Source: Varunaivibrio sulfuroxidans
GTDB taxonomy: Bacteria; Pseudomonadota; Alphaproteobacteria; Rhodospirillales; Magnetovibrionaceae
Assembly: GCF_029318635.1 (NCBI RefSeq)
Contig: NZ_CP119676.1
Span: 1,873,001-1,937,000 of the forward strand
DNA: 64,000 bases
Reading direction: 5' to 3'
Under the pieces are notes generated by a model that worked only from the letters and a program-made list of their open reading frames with translations, ran no database searches and was not told where the DNA came from. The translations under genes were made by a program, and so were the position numbers. Shown piece by piece: positions 1 to 13,515 of this stretch. Position 1 is the stretch's first letter. Each line of letters starts with the position of its first letter.

Positions 1-811
1 TGGCCAGCCCGTTATCCGCCGCACCGTGAAACAACGCATTGATCTCCTCGGCGGTGACCGGACGTTCGACCTCGAACACGCAGTCGGTCAGCGAAGCGTT
101 GAGCAACGGCACCCGCACGGCGTAGCCGTTCAGTTTTCCTTTCAGTTCGGGATAAATCATCGTGATCGCCGTGGCCGATCCCGTCGAGGTCGGGATCAAA
201 TTGTTCAACGCCGAGCGCGCCCGGCGCAAATCCTTGTGCGGGCGATCGACGATCACCTGGGTGTTGGTCACGTCGTGTATCGTGGTGATCGCGCCATGGC
301 GGATGCCGACCGTCTCAAGGAGGACCTTGACGATCGGCGCCAGGCAATTGGTAGTACAACTGGCGGCGGTCAAAAGATGATGGCGCGCCGGATCGTACAG
401 ATGATCGTTAACGCCATAAACGATGTTGAGAGCGCCGCCGTCCTTGACCGGGGCGGCGACAATCACCTTCTGCACCCCTTGGTCGAAGTACGCCTGCAAT
501 TGCGCGGCGCGACGAAAGGCCCCGGTGCATTCCAGGACGATGTCGCAATCTCCCCAGTCGCCGTCCTCGATCGCGGCAAACGAGGTATGCGCAATGGACG
601 CCCCGCCAATGACGATCGCCCCCTCGGTGGCGGTGGCTTCGGTATGCCAACGTCCATGCACCGAATCGAAATTCAGCAGATGCGCCGAGGTCCGCCCGTC
701 GCCGTCGCGCTCGTTGATGGTCTGCCAGCGTAGATACGGTGTGTCCCACAGGGCGCGCAGCACCAGCCGGCCCATCCGGCCGAAGCCGTTAATTCCAATG
801 CGTGTCGTCAT
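1..811 (-). CDS. gap: Glyceraldehyde-3-phosphate dehydrogenase, ArsJ-associated type (3' end outside window)
   Basis: A type I GAPDH begins with ATG at 811 and runs off the left edge. About 270 residues are visible, so roughly the last 65 are missing. The Rossmann start INGFGRMGR and the catalytic SCTTNC (nucleophilic Cys) are intact. FDSVHGRW and the stretch HDVTNTQ followed by HKDLRRAR match, as far as I recall, the subfamily found beside arsJ rather than the glycolytic enzyme. In that pathway GAPDH forms 1-arseno-3-phosphoglycerate from arsenate and the permease ArsJ exports it. The gene is divergent from arsR-acr3, which fits this role. No arsJ is visible; it would have to lie left of the window. 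GAPDH is certain; the arsenate role is inference. Confidence 0.9.
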   Translation of the reverse strand, partial: MTTRIGINGFGRMGRLVLRALWDTPYLRWQTINERDGDGRTSAHLLNFDSVHGRWHTEATATEGAIVIGGASIAHTSFAAIEDGDWGDCDIVLECTGAFRRAAQLQAYFDQGVQKVIVAAPVKDGGALNIVYGVNDHLYDPARHHLLTAASCTTNCLAPIVKVLLETVGIRHGAITTIHDVTNTQVIVDRPHKDLRRARSALNNLIPTSTGSATAITMIYPELKGKLNGYAVRVPLLNASLTDCVFEVERPVTAEEINALFHGAADNGLA

Positions 812-955
812 GTCGTCTGTCTCTTTGCTGTTTGCGAGATGATGGGGCGATTGTGTCCAAGGAACGAAAAATTAAAAAGCGATCATGAAAATTCGACCCC
901 TGCGAATTCGGTGTGCGTTTCGATTCAAATCCATCATGAATATTTAATCAATTCT

Positions 956-979
956 ATATTTCAAATTTAATTGAAATAT
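956..979. promoter_or_regulatory. Candidate ArsR operator (inverted repeat)
   Basis: A perfect 9-bp inverted repeat, ATATTTCAA and TTGAAATAT separated by 6 bp, lies in the AT-rich stretch between the divergent gap and arsR starts. The sequence around it is far more AT-rich than the genes. ArsR/SmtB-family dimers bind AT-rich inverted repeats of this general design, so it is a natural operator for the adjacent arsR and could control both directions. The binding protein is inferred. Confidence 0.5.
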
Positions 980-1101
980 TGTATGAAAGGTATGACTGTT
1001 TTATGACATTCGCCGACACGATCGGCGTTCGACAACTTTCCGATAGCCGATCGAACCGATTATACAATCCGACGGATGTCGAGGCCGAAACCAGGGTGCG
1101 C

Positions 1102-1461
1102 ATGATGAACACCGACGAGGCCGCCGCCATATTAACCGCGCTGGCCAATGAAATTCGCTTGAACATTTTTAGAACCCTGATCGCGTCGGAGGGCATGGCC
1201 GCCGGCGATCTGGGCGCGGACTTGGGCATGGCGCCCTCTTCATTGTCTTTTCATCTGAAGGATTTGCGCTTTGCAGGCCTGATCGACCGTCACCGCGAGG
1301 GTCGGCGGATCATATACCGGGCGAATATCGACGCCCTCAATGGGCTGCTCGGCTTCCTGGTCGATGATTGTTGCGGCGGGCGCCCGGATTTGTGCATACG
1401 CATCGCCCCACCCACATCCGGCGCGGGGACCAAAAAAACACCCCCCGGCGCAAAAAAATAA
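1102..1461 (+). CDS. arsR: ArsR-family arsenite-responsive repressor
   Basis: This is a 119-residue winged-helix repressor. The recognition helix region is MAPSSLSFHLKDL at about residues 43-55. The C-terminal part carries Cys90, Cys91 and Cys98 (DDCCGGRPDLC), resembling the C-terminal triple-cysteine As(III) site described for Acidithiobacillus ferrooxidans ArsR rather than the E. coli type. The ATG at 1102 is preferred because it gives the usual family length; the frame is open back to 979. It is followed by acr3 after about 40 bp, forming an arsR-acr3 operon, and is expected to repress its own operon until arsenite binds. Confidence 0.88.
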   Translation: MMNTDEAAAILTALANEIRLNIFRTLIASEGMAAGDLGADLGMAPSSLSFHLKDLRFAGLIDRHREGRRIIYRANIDALNGLLGFLVDDCCGGRPDLCIRIAPPTSGAGTKKTPPGAKK

Positions 1462-1501
1462 GCCGCGGTCGCCTTCTCTAGCCAGATACAGGAATATCAC
1501 G

Positions 1502-2566
1502 ATGACCACCTCCACCAAATCCTTGCCGAAATTGGGTTTTTTCAGTCGTTATCTCAGTCTCTGGGTCGCCCTGTGCATCGTCGCGGGGATCGGATCCGGT
1601 CATTTCTTTGCTCCCTTTTTCGAGGCCGTCGCCGCCCTGGAGATCGCCCACGTCAACCTTGCCGTCGCCGGATTGGTTTGGGTGATGATCATCCCCATGC
1701 TCGCCAAAATCGACTTTGGCGCCCTCACTCGGGTCGGCGCGCATTGGCGGGGCGTCGCCTTGACGTTGTTCGTCAATTGGGGCGTCAAACCGTTTTCCAT
1801 GGCGCTCCTCGCTTGGCTGTTCATCGGCCATTTTTTCGCCCCCTGGCTCTCCGCCGAGCAAATTCCGTCTTATATCGCGGGGCTGATCTTGCTCGCGGCG
1901 GCCCCGTGCACGGCGATGGTTTTTGTCTGGTGCCATCTATGCGACGGCGACGGGCCGTTCACCTTGACCCAAGTGGCGCTGAACGACATCATCATGGTCT
2001 TCGCCTTCGCCCCGATTGTGGGACTGCTGTTGGGTATCAGTAGCATCGCCGTGCCCTGGAACACGTTGGCGATTTCGGTCGGGGTCTATATCGTCGCCCC
2101 CGTCCTGGTGGCCCGCGCGCTACGCGCCGTGGCCCTTGCCCGCGGCGGCGATGACGGCCTCGGGCGAACGTTGAAGGTGCTCAACCCGCTTTCCATGGTC
2201 GCACTGCTGACCACCCTGGTCTTTTTGTTCGCCTTTCAGGGTGACCAAATCATGGCTCAGCCCCTGGTGATCGTCCTGCTCGCGGTGCCGATCCTGATCC
2301 AGGTCTACGCCAACGCCGCCTTGGCGTATTTTTTGGGCCGCAAACTGGGAGTCGCCCACAGCGTCGCCGGTCCGGCGGCCCTGATCGGCGCCAGTAACTT
2401 CTTCGAACTGGCCGTCGCCGCCGCGATCTCGCTCTTCGGTCTCAATTCCGGCGCCGCCCTGGCTACCGTCGTCGGCGTCCTGGTCGAGGTCCCGGTCATG
2501 CTTTCGGTGGTGCGCGCCGTCAATGCGAGCCGGTCGTGGTATCTGGCGACGGCGCGGCGGCGATAA
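1502..2566 (+). CDS. acr3: Arsenite efflux permease Acr3
   Basis: A 354-residue integral membrane protein with about ten hydrophobic segments, the normal Acr3 length. The family landmarks NWGVKPF (about residue 92) and APCTAMVFVW are present, with the functionally important cysteine at position 136. Acr3 exports As(III) from the cytoplasm using the proton motive force. The ATG at 1502 follows ACAGGA at a suitable distance; the frame is open upstream to 1340 but that part overlaps arsR. No arsC-type arsenate reductase is visible in the window; arsenate may instead be handled by the divergent GAPDH with ArsJ. Confidence 0.92.
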   Translation: MTTSTKSLPKLGFFSRYLSLWVALCIVAGIGSGHFFAPFFEAVAALEIAHVNLAVAGLVWVMIIPMLAKIDFGALTRVGAHWRGVALTLFVNWGVKPFSMALLAWLFIGHFFAPWLSAEQIPSYIAGLILLAAAPCTAMVFVWCHLCDGDGPFTLTQVALNDIIMVFAFAPIVGLLLGISSIAVPWNTLAISVGVYIVAPVLVARALRAVALARGGDDGLGRTLKVLNPLSMVALLTTLVFLFAFQGDQIMAQPLVIVLLAVPILIQVYANAALAYFLGRKLGVAHSVAGPAALIGASNFFELAVAAAISLFGLNSGAALATVVGVLVEVPVMLSVVRAVNASRSWYLATARRR

Positions 2567-2937
2567 TTCCCCGAAACGTCTTGCTCCGCCGCCGAATCAC
2601 TCATTAGGCGCGATCCGTTTTGTGTTAATATTCAACAAATAAGAGTATTTGCGTCCTATTTACGCATATATTCGCAGCCCCATCCGGGCAACCCGCCTCT
2701 CACGAGAAAGGTCCCACGGCCTTATTTTCGCGGGAAGAATACAAAAAACACTGTTCAAACCATGGGGCGCACTTTATAACCTTAGGTGGTGCCGTGCTGG
2801 TCATGGGGGTTCGCCGCGACGTCTTGGGCGTCGGGTCTTCCGCTGCGTGGCTTTACGGCGCCGGCATATGGAGGCGTTCGGTCCACGACCGTCCGCGCTT
2901 GTGATTTTAAGACAACTGACGACCATAAGGAGAGGCT
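2567..2937. other. Intergenic region with cold-shock gene leader
   Basis: This 371-bp gap separates acr3 from the cold-shock gene. The first 110 bp are AT-rich and may hold promoters; I see no clear intrinsic terminator for acr3. A weak -10-like TATAAC sits near 2775. That would leave a leader of about 150 nt, which is typical of cspA-type mRNAs whose long leader folds differently in the cold. Reading frames across it have no coding look. Confidence 0.4.
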
Positions 2938-3147
2938 ATGCCTACCGGAAGCGTTAAATGGTTCAATGCAACCAAAGGTTTTGGGTTTATCAACCCCGAT
3001 GATGGCGATCAAGACGCGTTTGTTCATATTTCCGCCGTCGAGCGCGCGGGTCTGAGCGGTCTACGCGAAGGCCAACGCCTTGAATACGAACTTGTCGAAG
3101 GCCGTAACGGCAAGGTATCCGCGGAAAACCTCGTCGCCCAGGATTAA
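2938..3147 (+). CDS. cspA: Cold-shock protein CspA family
   Basis: A 69-residue single cold-shock domain. RNP1 (KGFGFI) and RNP2 (DAFVHIS) are intact and the protein begins MPTGSVKWFN as in the family. It binds single-stranded RNA and DNA and acts as an RNA chaperone. A strong AAGGAGA Shine-Dalgarno sits 6 bp before the ATG. The gene stands alone with a long leader. Alphaproteobacteria usually carry several csp paralogues, so the exact member cannot be named. Confidence 0.93.
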   Translation: MPTGSVKWFNATKGFGFINPDDGDQDAFVHISAVERAGLSGLREGQRLEYELVEGRNGKVSAENLVAQD

Positions 3148-3480
3148 GCCCCCCGACGGACGCCCCCTGGGTGCGGTGATGTTCGGGGAAGGTTTACGTC
3201 CAAGCCGCCGGAGAACGCGTTTTGCTTAATTGCGACCCGCTCTCCGGCGAATTTGGTTTTTGCTTTTTGATCTCCATGGGTTCCCCGTTTTTAACCCCTG
3301 CGCGTCTTCGTCTCCTGCGCGTCTTCATCTTCTGCGCGTCATGGGCGGATGGGTGCCTTTGTCCCCATCGTGGGTTTCGTTATCCTCCGCCGCCGCTTTG
3401 TTTTTTTATTTTTCGACTCCATCGATTTCGTTAACCGAACCGAAATCGATTTGAGCCGTGTGGGCGGGACCGAGCCAACC

Positions 3481-3864
3481 ATGAGCGCTAACGAGACACG
3501 GAGCGGCGGTTCTGCGGTGCGCACCGCCCCCTCCCGTTCATCCCATGACACCAGCGATGACACCAGCGATGACACCGCGGAGGATTCTTCCCCCCGACAC
3601 AAATCGCCCCCGTTCACAATACGCGTCTGCGTCAACCGCAGGCTTCCTCCCGGGGCTTCGTGCGCGATGCGTGGGGGAGCGGCGCTGATGGAACTCCTGG
3701 AGCGCGAAGCCGCCCGCCAAAACATCGCCGTGAAGGTGGAACCTAGCGTATGCATGGGGTTTTGCCCACATGGCCCTAATATCAAGGTGATTGGCGGCGC
3801 ACTCTACAATCGCGTCTCTCCCGAAAATATCCCCGCTATCGTGCGTGCCCTAACCGTGGATTGA
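3481..3864 (+). CDS. Thioredoxin-like [2Fe-2S] ferredoxin domain protein
   Basis: This 127-residue protein has a disordered, Ser/Thr/Asp-rich N-terminus of about 45 residues followed by a thioredoxin-fold [2Fe-2S] ferredoxin. The four likely cluster ligands are Cys50, Cys61, Cys91 and Cys95 (spacing C-x10-C and C-x3-C), with the typical CMGFCPHGP and N-R context of the NuoE/Shethna-like family. The N-terminal part contains a tandem DTSD repeat encoded by a duplicated 12-bp unit near 3548-3575. The electron partner is unknown. It lies just before ettA with no obvious joint regulation. The start is uncertain, as there is only a weak ribosome site. Confidence 0.75.
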   Translation: MSANETRSGGSAVRTAPSRSSHDTSDDTSDDTAEDSSPRHKSPPFTIRVCVNRRLPPGASCAMRGGAALMELLEREAARQNIAVKVEPSVCMGFCPHGPNIKVIGGALYNRVSPENIPAIVRALTVD

Positions 3865-3960
3865 GTGTGCGTTTCGCCCTCTTCTTGGACACGTTGATCC
3901 GCACCGTACGCTCATGTACTATCCCGGCACAAATTCAACCCCCCCTTTGTGGAGTGCCCG

Positions 3961-5640
3961 ATGGCGTCCTACCAGTACATTTACGTGATGAAAAACCTGA
4001 CCAAGATTTTCCCCGGCGGGCGGGAAATCCTAAAGGGCGTCACCTTGTCGTTTCTGCCCGGGGCGAAGATCGGCGTGCTGGGAAATAACGGCGCCGGCAA
4101 ATCGACGCTGCTCAAGATCATGGCCGGTCTCGACAAGGATGTCGGCGGCGAGGCCTGGGCCGCCGATGGCGTCAAGATCGGTTATCTGGAGCAAGAACCC
4201 CAACTCGATCCGAACAAAACGGTGCTCGAAAACGTCATGGACGCGATGGCCGAAACCAAGGCGCTGCTTGACCGTTTCAACGAAATTTCCATGAAGTTCG
4301 CAGAGCCCATGGACGACGATGAAATGACTGCGCTGCTGGCGGAACAGGGTGAGTTGCAGGAAAAAATCGACCACGTTAACGGATGGGAGGTCGAGCGTAC
4401 CCTAGAGGTCGCCATGGATGCCTTGCGCTGCCCCCCCGCGGACGCCGATGTCACCAAGTTGTCGGGTGGCGAGCGCCGTCGGGTCGCTCTGTGCCGCCTG
4501 TTGCTCAGCCATCCCGATATGCTTCTGCTCGACGAGCCGACCAACCATTTGGACGCCCAGTCGGTGGCCTGGCTGGAACGCTTCCTGCACGAATATGACG
4601 GCACCGTGGTGGCGATCACCCACGACCGCTATTTCCTCGATAACGTCGCCGGGTGGATATTGGAGCTCGACCGCGGCCACGGCATCCCCTACGAAGGCAA
4701 TTACTCCTCGTGGCTGGAACAGAAGGAAAAACGCCTGGAGCACGAGGAAAAACAGGAAACCTCGCGCCAGCGCACCTTGCAAAGCGAGCTCGAATGGATT
4801 CGTCAATCCCCCCGCGCCCGCCAAGCCAAAAGCAAGGCCCGCATCACCGCCTACGACAATCTGCTCGCCCAGGCCAACGAGGCCCGTGGCGGCACCGCCC
4901 AGATCACGATCCCTCCCGGCCCGCGCCTGGGCGACATCGTCATTGAGGCCGAGCACGTCACCAAGGCCTTCGGCGATAAGTTGTTGGTCGAGGACCTGAG
5001 TTTCCGCCTGCCGCCAGGGGGCATCGTCGGCGTGATCGGCCCCAACGGGGCGGGCAAGACAACCCTGTTCCGAATGATTACCGGACAGGACAAACCCGAC
5101 AGCGGGACCCTGCGCATCGGCGAAACGGTAAAATTGGGCTACGTCGATCAGTCACGCGATAGCCTGGACGACAAAAGCACGGTGTGGCAGGAAATTTCCG
5201 GCGGCCTGGACGTTCTTCAACTCGGCAAGCGCGAGGTGCAGAGCCGTTCCTACGTATCGTGGTTCAATTTCAAAGGTGGCGACCAACAAAAAAAACTCGG
5301 CCAGCTATCGGGCGGCGAACGTAACCGCGTTCATCTGGCGAAAATGCTGCAGACCGGCGCCAATGTCATCTTGCTTGACGAGCCGACCAACGACCTCGAC
5401 GTCGATACCCTGCGCGCCTTGGAAGACGCCCTGCTCGATTTCGCCGGGTGCGCCGTGGTGATCTCCCATGATCGCTGGTTCCTGGACCGCATCGCGACCC
5501 ACATCCTGGCCTTCGAGGGCGACAGCAAGGTGGTTTGGTTCGAGGGCAACTATCAAGATTACGAGGCCGATCTGGAACGCCGCCTGGGCGCCGATGCTGG
5601 ACAACCCCACCGCATCAAATACAAGCCCCTCGGTCGCTAG
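3961..5640 (+). CDS. ettA: Energy-dependent translational throttle protein EttA (ABC-F)
   Basis: A 559-residue ABC-F protein with two ATPase domains and no membrane part, close to the E. coli EttA length. Domain 1 has [13 protein letters not shown] and [12 protein letters not shown]; domain 2 has [16 protein letters not shown] and a second DEPTND. It binds the ribosomal E site and gates the first elongation step according to ATP/ADP level. The start at 3961 ([10 protein letters not shown]) matches the family start. The C-terminus [10 protein letters not shown] is also the normal end. Its TAG stop lies in the CTAG that begins the palindromic element at 5637, so the element joins the gene exactly at its stop codon. 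Confidence 0.95.
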   Translation: MASYQYIYVMKNLTKIFPGGREILKGVTLSFLPGAKIGVLGNNGAGKSTLLKIMAGLDKDVGGEAWAADGVKIGYLEQEPQLDPNKTVLENVMDAMAETKALLDRFNEISMKFAEPMDDDEMTALLAEQGELQEKIDHVNGWEVERTLEVAMDALRCPPADADVTKLSGGERRRVALCRLLLSHPDMLLLDEPTNHLDAQSVAWLERFLHEYDGTVVAITHDRYFLDNVAGWILELDRGHGIPYEGNYSSWLEQKEKRLEHEEKQETSRQRTLQSELEWIRQSPRARQAKSKARITAYDNLLAQANEARGGTAQITIPPGPRLGDIVIEAEHVTKAFGDKLLVEDLSFRLPPGGIVGVIGPNGAGKTTLFRMITGQDKPDSGTLRIGETVKLGYVDQSRDSLDDKSTVWQEISGGLDVLQLGKREVQSRSYVSWFNFKGGDQQKKLGQLSGGERNRVHLAKMLQTGANVILLDEPTNDLDVDTLRALEDALLDFAGCAVVISHDRWFLDRIATHILAFEGDSKVVWFEGNYQDYEADLERRLGADAGQPHRIKYKPLGR

Positions 5641-5780
5641 GGTCAGGGCCCCTTTATCCGATGCGTCTGGTTTGTGAAAAATGTCACAAGCCTAGGAGAA
5701 AACTTGCCGGAAGTGCCGTTCACTTTCAAAAGTCTTCGACGACGTTCCTGGGGCATTTTTCACAAACCCCCGCGGGACGG
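5637..5780 (+). repeat. Palindromic dispersed element, copy A (right end missing)
   Basis: About 144 bp closely resembling copy B (19581) and copy C (54511, inverted). It starts with CTAGGGTCAGG, then GATGCGTCTGG, and contains the 13-bp inverted repeat TTTGTGAAAAATG (5671-5683) and CATTTTTCACAAA (5754-5766). The outer right terminus (GATGAAGAGGTCC type) is absent, so this copy is truncated after about 5780. The left CTAG overlaps the ettA stop codon. It has no coding capacity, and looks like a MITE or ERIC-like element. Confidence 0.85.
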
Positions 5781-6019
5781 GCCGACGTTTCACTCCCGCG
5801 AACCATCGGGTTGGGCACGATCTCTTTTTTTGTTGCGGTTTGATTTCTTCATACATCCGCGTCCAATGGCGTCGAACCCAAATGTTAAACGCAAACCATC
5901 CGGCAACGGCGCGACGATACGGGGCGCGACGACGCGCCGAAACGACAGGCCTTCGAATCACGACGGGGCCACGGCGAAAGCACCGTGCGAACGCCCCGGC
6001 GTAAATTATCCTCGCGTTG
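5781..6019. other. Non-coding spacer between convergent ettA and mlaA
   Basis: This is the remainder of the gap after element copy A. It contains a T-rich stretch near 5820-5850 and otherwise nothing I can assign. No clear intrinsic terminator is visible for either convergent gene, though the hairpin-rich element itself could serve ettA. Confidence 0.3.
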
Positions 6020-6925
6020 TCAACGGGTCTGCGCCGCCGCCTGGACGGTCTGGCCGAAATCGACGGGATGCGGCACGGAGGACGCCGAAGGAGAAGACAT
6101 CGGCGGCGCGGCGCTCATCGAACCGAAGTCCGGCGAAGTCATCGGGGTCGGATGCGCCCCGTTATTGATTTGGTCGCGGCGATGCTGACGGTAAAGGCTG
6201 CGTATGGCCGCGTAATAATCCAGAGACGTCCGTTCGAGGCTGTCGATCTCCTTGGCGTTGCGCGCACGCGTGTCCACCGCGTCGGTCCCCCGGCGCGCCC
6301 ATGTGGTCCAACCTTCATCCGTGTTGGCCGCCCAGCGGCTAAAGGGATCCGCAAGGAAATCCACAACCAAGCCCGTGGTGTCGCGAGGATTGGACGGCCC
6401 GAACAGCGGCAACATCAAATACGGCCCATCCGACACCCCCCATTTCGCCAAGGTTTGCCCGAAATCTTCGCCATGATAGGCCAGGCCGACGCCCGTCGCG
6501 GGGTCGCCGAGGCCAAGGACGCCGAAGGTTGAGTTGATTAAAAAGCGCCCCAACGTTTGGCGCGCGCGGACACCCTCGCCCTGCAATACGTCATTGATGA
6601 AAACGATGGGCAGGCGCAGGTTGCTCAAAAAATTATGAACGCCCACCTTCACCGGCGCCGGAAAAACGCCGCCGTAAATGGTCGCGGCGGGTCTTAGGAA
6701 CATGGTATCGACGCCCCGGTTCACCGTAAAAATAGCGCGGTTGAGCGGTTCGAGAGGATCATTGATTTGCTTGAATTCCCGGACCGCCACCGGATCGCTC
6801 GGGTTGGGCGCGCTGGCGCACCCGCCAAGCACCAGCAAGATGGCGGCGACCGACAACCCCGGCGCGGCGCGCCAGAGCCGCGCGCCGCGCCGGAGACGAG
6901 AAACAAACGATACGGACATAATCAA
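6020..6925 (-). CDS. mlaA: Outer-membrane lipoprotein MlaA (VacJ family)
   Basis: A lipoprotein of about 300 residues. A signal peptide ends in the lipobox LGGC with acylated Cys36, followed by the MlaA domain with NDPLEPLNRAIF and the GVGLAYHGEDFGQTLAKWGV region. MlaA sits in the outer membrane and extracts phospholipids from its outer leaflet for retrograde transport by MlaC and MlaFEDB. A TTG at 6925 has an AGGA 7 bp ahead; the ATG at 6919 is the alternative. No mlaC or toluene-tolerance gene adjoins it here, although the two are often linked in alphaproteobacteria. It faces ettA. Confidence 0.92.
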   Translation of the reverse strand: MIMSVSFVSRLRRGARLWRAAPGLSVAAILLVLGGCASAPNPSDPVAVREFKQINDPLEPLNRAIFTVNRGVDTMFLRPAATIYGGVFPAPVKVGVHNFLSNLRLPIVFINDVLQGEGVRARQTLGRFLINSTFGVLGLGDPATGVGLAYHGEDFGQTLAKWGVSDGPYLMLPLFGPSNPRDTTGLVVDFLADPFSRWAANTDEGWTTWARRGTDAVDTRARNAKEIDSLERTSLDYYAAIRSLYRQHRRDQINNGAHPTPMTSPDFGSMSAAPPMSSPSASSVPHPVDFGQTVQAAAQTR

Positions 6926-7074
6926 CGCGTCATCCTAAAAAACGTTACGAACAAGGACCAAAGACGAAGCGTACCCTGGTGCAGAGTGTGCTCTGATGCG
7001 TACATTATCATCTGCTCGTCCTCCTGGCGGGTTTCAACTCCGTTTTTGCCCACTCGACGTCAAACTTTATCCTT

Positions 7075-7122
7075 AACTGGCGAATATCGGGTCCCGCCAA
7101 CTGGCGAATATCGCGTCCCGCC
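7075..7122. repeat. 24-bp tandem duplication
   Basis: Two adjacent 24-bp units beginning AACTGGCGAATATCG differ by one base (G or C) in the middle. It lies in non-coding DNA and has no visible function. Confidence 0.8.
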
Positions 7123-7499
7123 GAAAGTTCGGGCGCCTGATCTCAGCCCAAAAAATTAAGGCGGATAAAACGCGCCCGCCCATATTTAAAGAACATCCCG
7201 GCTCGCGTGGCGCACCCGTAAAAGCGGACACCCACCCTCGAAAAACAAAATCGCCTTCGTCTATTGGGTTACCATAGGCGCAATGTCTTGACCAGGAGGC
7301 ATGCGCATCATCCCGGTGAGTCTACGCCGCAGTGTTGCAATATTACAACTCAATCTAGGGAAAAAGATATATGTCATTAATTTAATCTCTTAAAATTCAA
7401 TAGACATAAAGATATATTTATATTAACAATTACGATCAAGTCCGCTCGAAAATATTCAAAAAAATACGGGAAATGCCAAAAACCCCTCCAGACAAAGCT

Positions 7500-7543
7500 T
7501 TCGCGACAGAGCCCCCCTCCTGCGACTGGGGCCTGTCCGCGAA
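7500..7543 (+). promoter_or_regulatory. Strong stem-loop with CCUCC loop in metF-block leader
   Basis: The arms TTCGC, GACAG and GCCCC pair with GGGGC, CTGTC and GCGAA, giving about 15 bp with two single-base bulges. The 12-nt loop is CCTCCTGCGACT, so it displays an anti-Shine-Dalgarno CCUCC. No T-run follows, so it is not a simple terminator. It lies about 100 bp before the ArsR-methyltransferase start and could be a leader control element or part of a small RNA. Confidence 0.45.
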
Positions 7544-7640
7544 CATCCCCAAAGGTAAGAAAACGAGACGCAGCAATGAAACAAGCCCGTGGACCCAGAA
7601 AACGAACCCGCCGTAATGCGATAAGACACGAGGGTCGTGC

Positions 7641-8612
7641 ATGAACACCCTTTTGATGGTTCTACGCGCGGCGGCGGACGAGACGCGCCTACGCCTTCTC
7701 AATCTTTTCGCCCGCGGCGAGTGGACGGTCAGCGAGGTCGTGCGCGTTCTCGGGCAAAGCCAGCCCAGAGTGTCGCGCCATCTGAAAATTTTGACCGACT
7801 CCGGCCTTTTGGAACGCTACCGCGAGGGCAGCTGGGTCTTCCATCGCCTGACCATGAGGGGGTCGGGCAGGCGCGCGGCGACCGCCCTGCTCGACCTTTT
7901 GTCCGAGGACGATCCCGTGGTGACGCGAGACCTGGAACAACTGGATCTGATTATCGCCCAACGACGCCGCGACGCCGCCGAGTATTTCGGGCGCGCCGCC
8001 GCCAGTTGGGACGAGGTGCGCTCGCTCCATCTCGATGAAATCCTCGTCGAGCGCGCCATCATGGATACCTTGACGCCGTCCGGAATCGACGATTTTCTCG
8101 ATATCGGCACCGGCACCGGGCGCATGGTCGAACTGTACGCCCCGCGCGTCACCCATGCTCTGGGAGTCGATCAGTCCCACGAAATGCTAAGCCTCGCGCG
8201 CGCCAATCTGGAGCGGGCGGGCCTCACCAACGCCCATGTCCGCCAAGCCGACGCCTACCAACTTCCTTTCGAATCGGCGAGCTTCGACGGCGTATGCATC
8301 CATCAGGTTTTACATTTTCTGGATCATCCATCACGCGCCGTCACCGAGGCCGGTCGTGTGCTGCGCGCCGGCGGAAGGTTGCTGGTTGTCGATTTCGCCC
8401 CACATCAATACGAACACCTGCGCGAGAATCACGCCCATCGCCGCCTTGGGTTTTCCGATGACGAAGTCACCGCATGGGTCGATGCGGGCGGACTGAAGAT
8501 GGATAAAACCCTTAAGCTAACGGGGGGAGCGCTAACCGTCGGTCTGTGGTTGGCCGTCAAGCCGCAACGCCGCGCCGATGTCGATAACCGGGCGGCGAGC
8601 GCCCCAAGCTAA
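7641..8612 (+). CDS. ArsR-type regulator fused to SAM-dependent methyltransferase
   Basis: A 323-residue two-domain protein. Residues 1-90 form an ArsR winged helix (SQPRVSRHLKIL recognition helix) without the metal-binding cysteines of arsenic regulators. Residues about 115-310 form a class I methyltransferase with motif I DIGTGTG at 154-160 and the later VCIHQVLHFL and LRAGGRLLVVD segments. This fusion commonly sits directly upstream of metF/metH in alphaproteobacteria and is thought to sense SAM or SAH and control methionine-cycle genes; that role is inference here. A GAGGG lies 6 bp before the ATG. The gap to metF is 63 bp, so the three genes probably form one operon. Confidence 0.85.
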   Translation: MNTLLMVLRAAADETRLRLLNLFARGEWTVSEVVRVLGQSQPRVSRHLKILTDSGLLERYREGSWVFHRLTMRGSGRRAATALLDLLSEDDPVVTRDLEQLDLIIAQRRRDAAEYFGRAAASWDEVRSLHLDEILVERAIMDTLTPSGIDDFLDIGTGTGRMVELYAPRVTHALGVDQSHEMLSLARANLERAGLTNAHVRQADAYQLPFESASFDGVCIHQVLHFLDHPSRAVTEAGRVLRAGGRLLVVDFAPHQYEHLRENHAHRRLGFSDDEVTAWVDAGGLKMDKTLKLTGGALTVGLWLAVKPQRRADVDNRAASAPS

Positions 8613-9602
<990 letters not shown>

Positions 9603-9651
9603 ACGCCAGAGCCGAACACTTCAGATTTGAACGCCTAAAAGGATTTTTCCG

Positions 9652-13359
<3,708 letters not shown>

Positions 13360-13515
13360 ACCGATCTCGTGCGCGTTCTCTTGGCGGCGGACGGTTTCAT
13401 AATACGATAAAACTATGTAGGCTGGGGGCATGCCCCGGCGCTTTGCGTGATTTTGTGTGGCGGTGTCCGTGGCGCGGCTCTTTGTCGAACATATAAGGTA
13501 ATGGGGCGTATTTTC

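Larger units (their letters stand above)
6926..7640. other. 715-bp intergenic region upstream of the methionine block
   Basis: No convincing gene. Three things are visible: a 24-bp tandem duplication at 7075-7122; a strongly AT-rich segment at about 7340-7436 containing AAAGATATAT twice (7363 and 7408) and TATGTC/GACATA as an inverted pair, suitable for a promoter or operator; and a strong stem-loop at 7500-7543 in the leader of the downstream gene. I looked for SAM-II or SAH riboswitch consensus and did not recognise one. Confidence 0.5.

Noticed and set aside
2649-2957. 102-codon frame across the cold-shock gene leader
   Set aside because: No ribosome site and no protein-like composition; the DNA is better explained as the csp leader.
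6940-7640. SAM-II or SAH riboswitch before the methionine block
   Set aside because: No match to the remembered consensus cores; only an unrelated stem-loop was found.
7436-7702. 88-codon minus-strand frame upstream of the ArsR-methyltransferase gene
   Set aside because: It overlaps the promoter and start of a well-supported gene on the other strand and shows no family or ribosome site.
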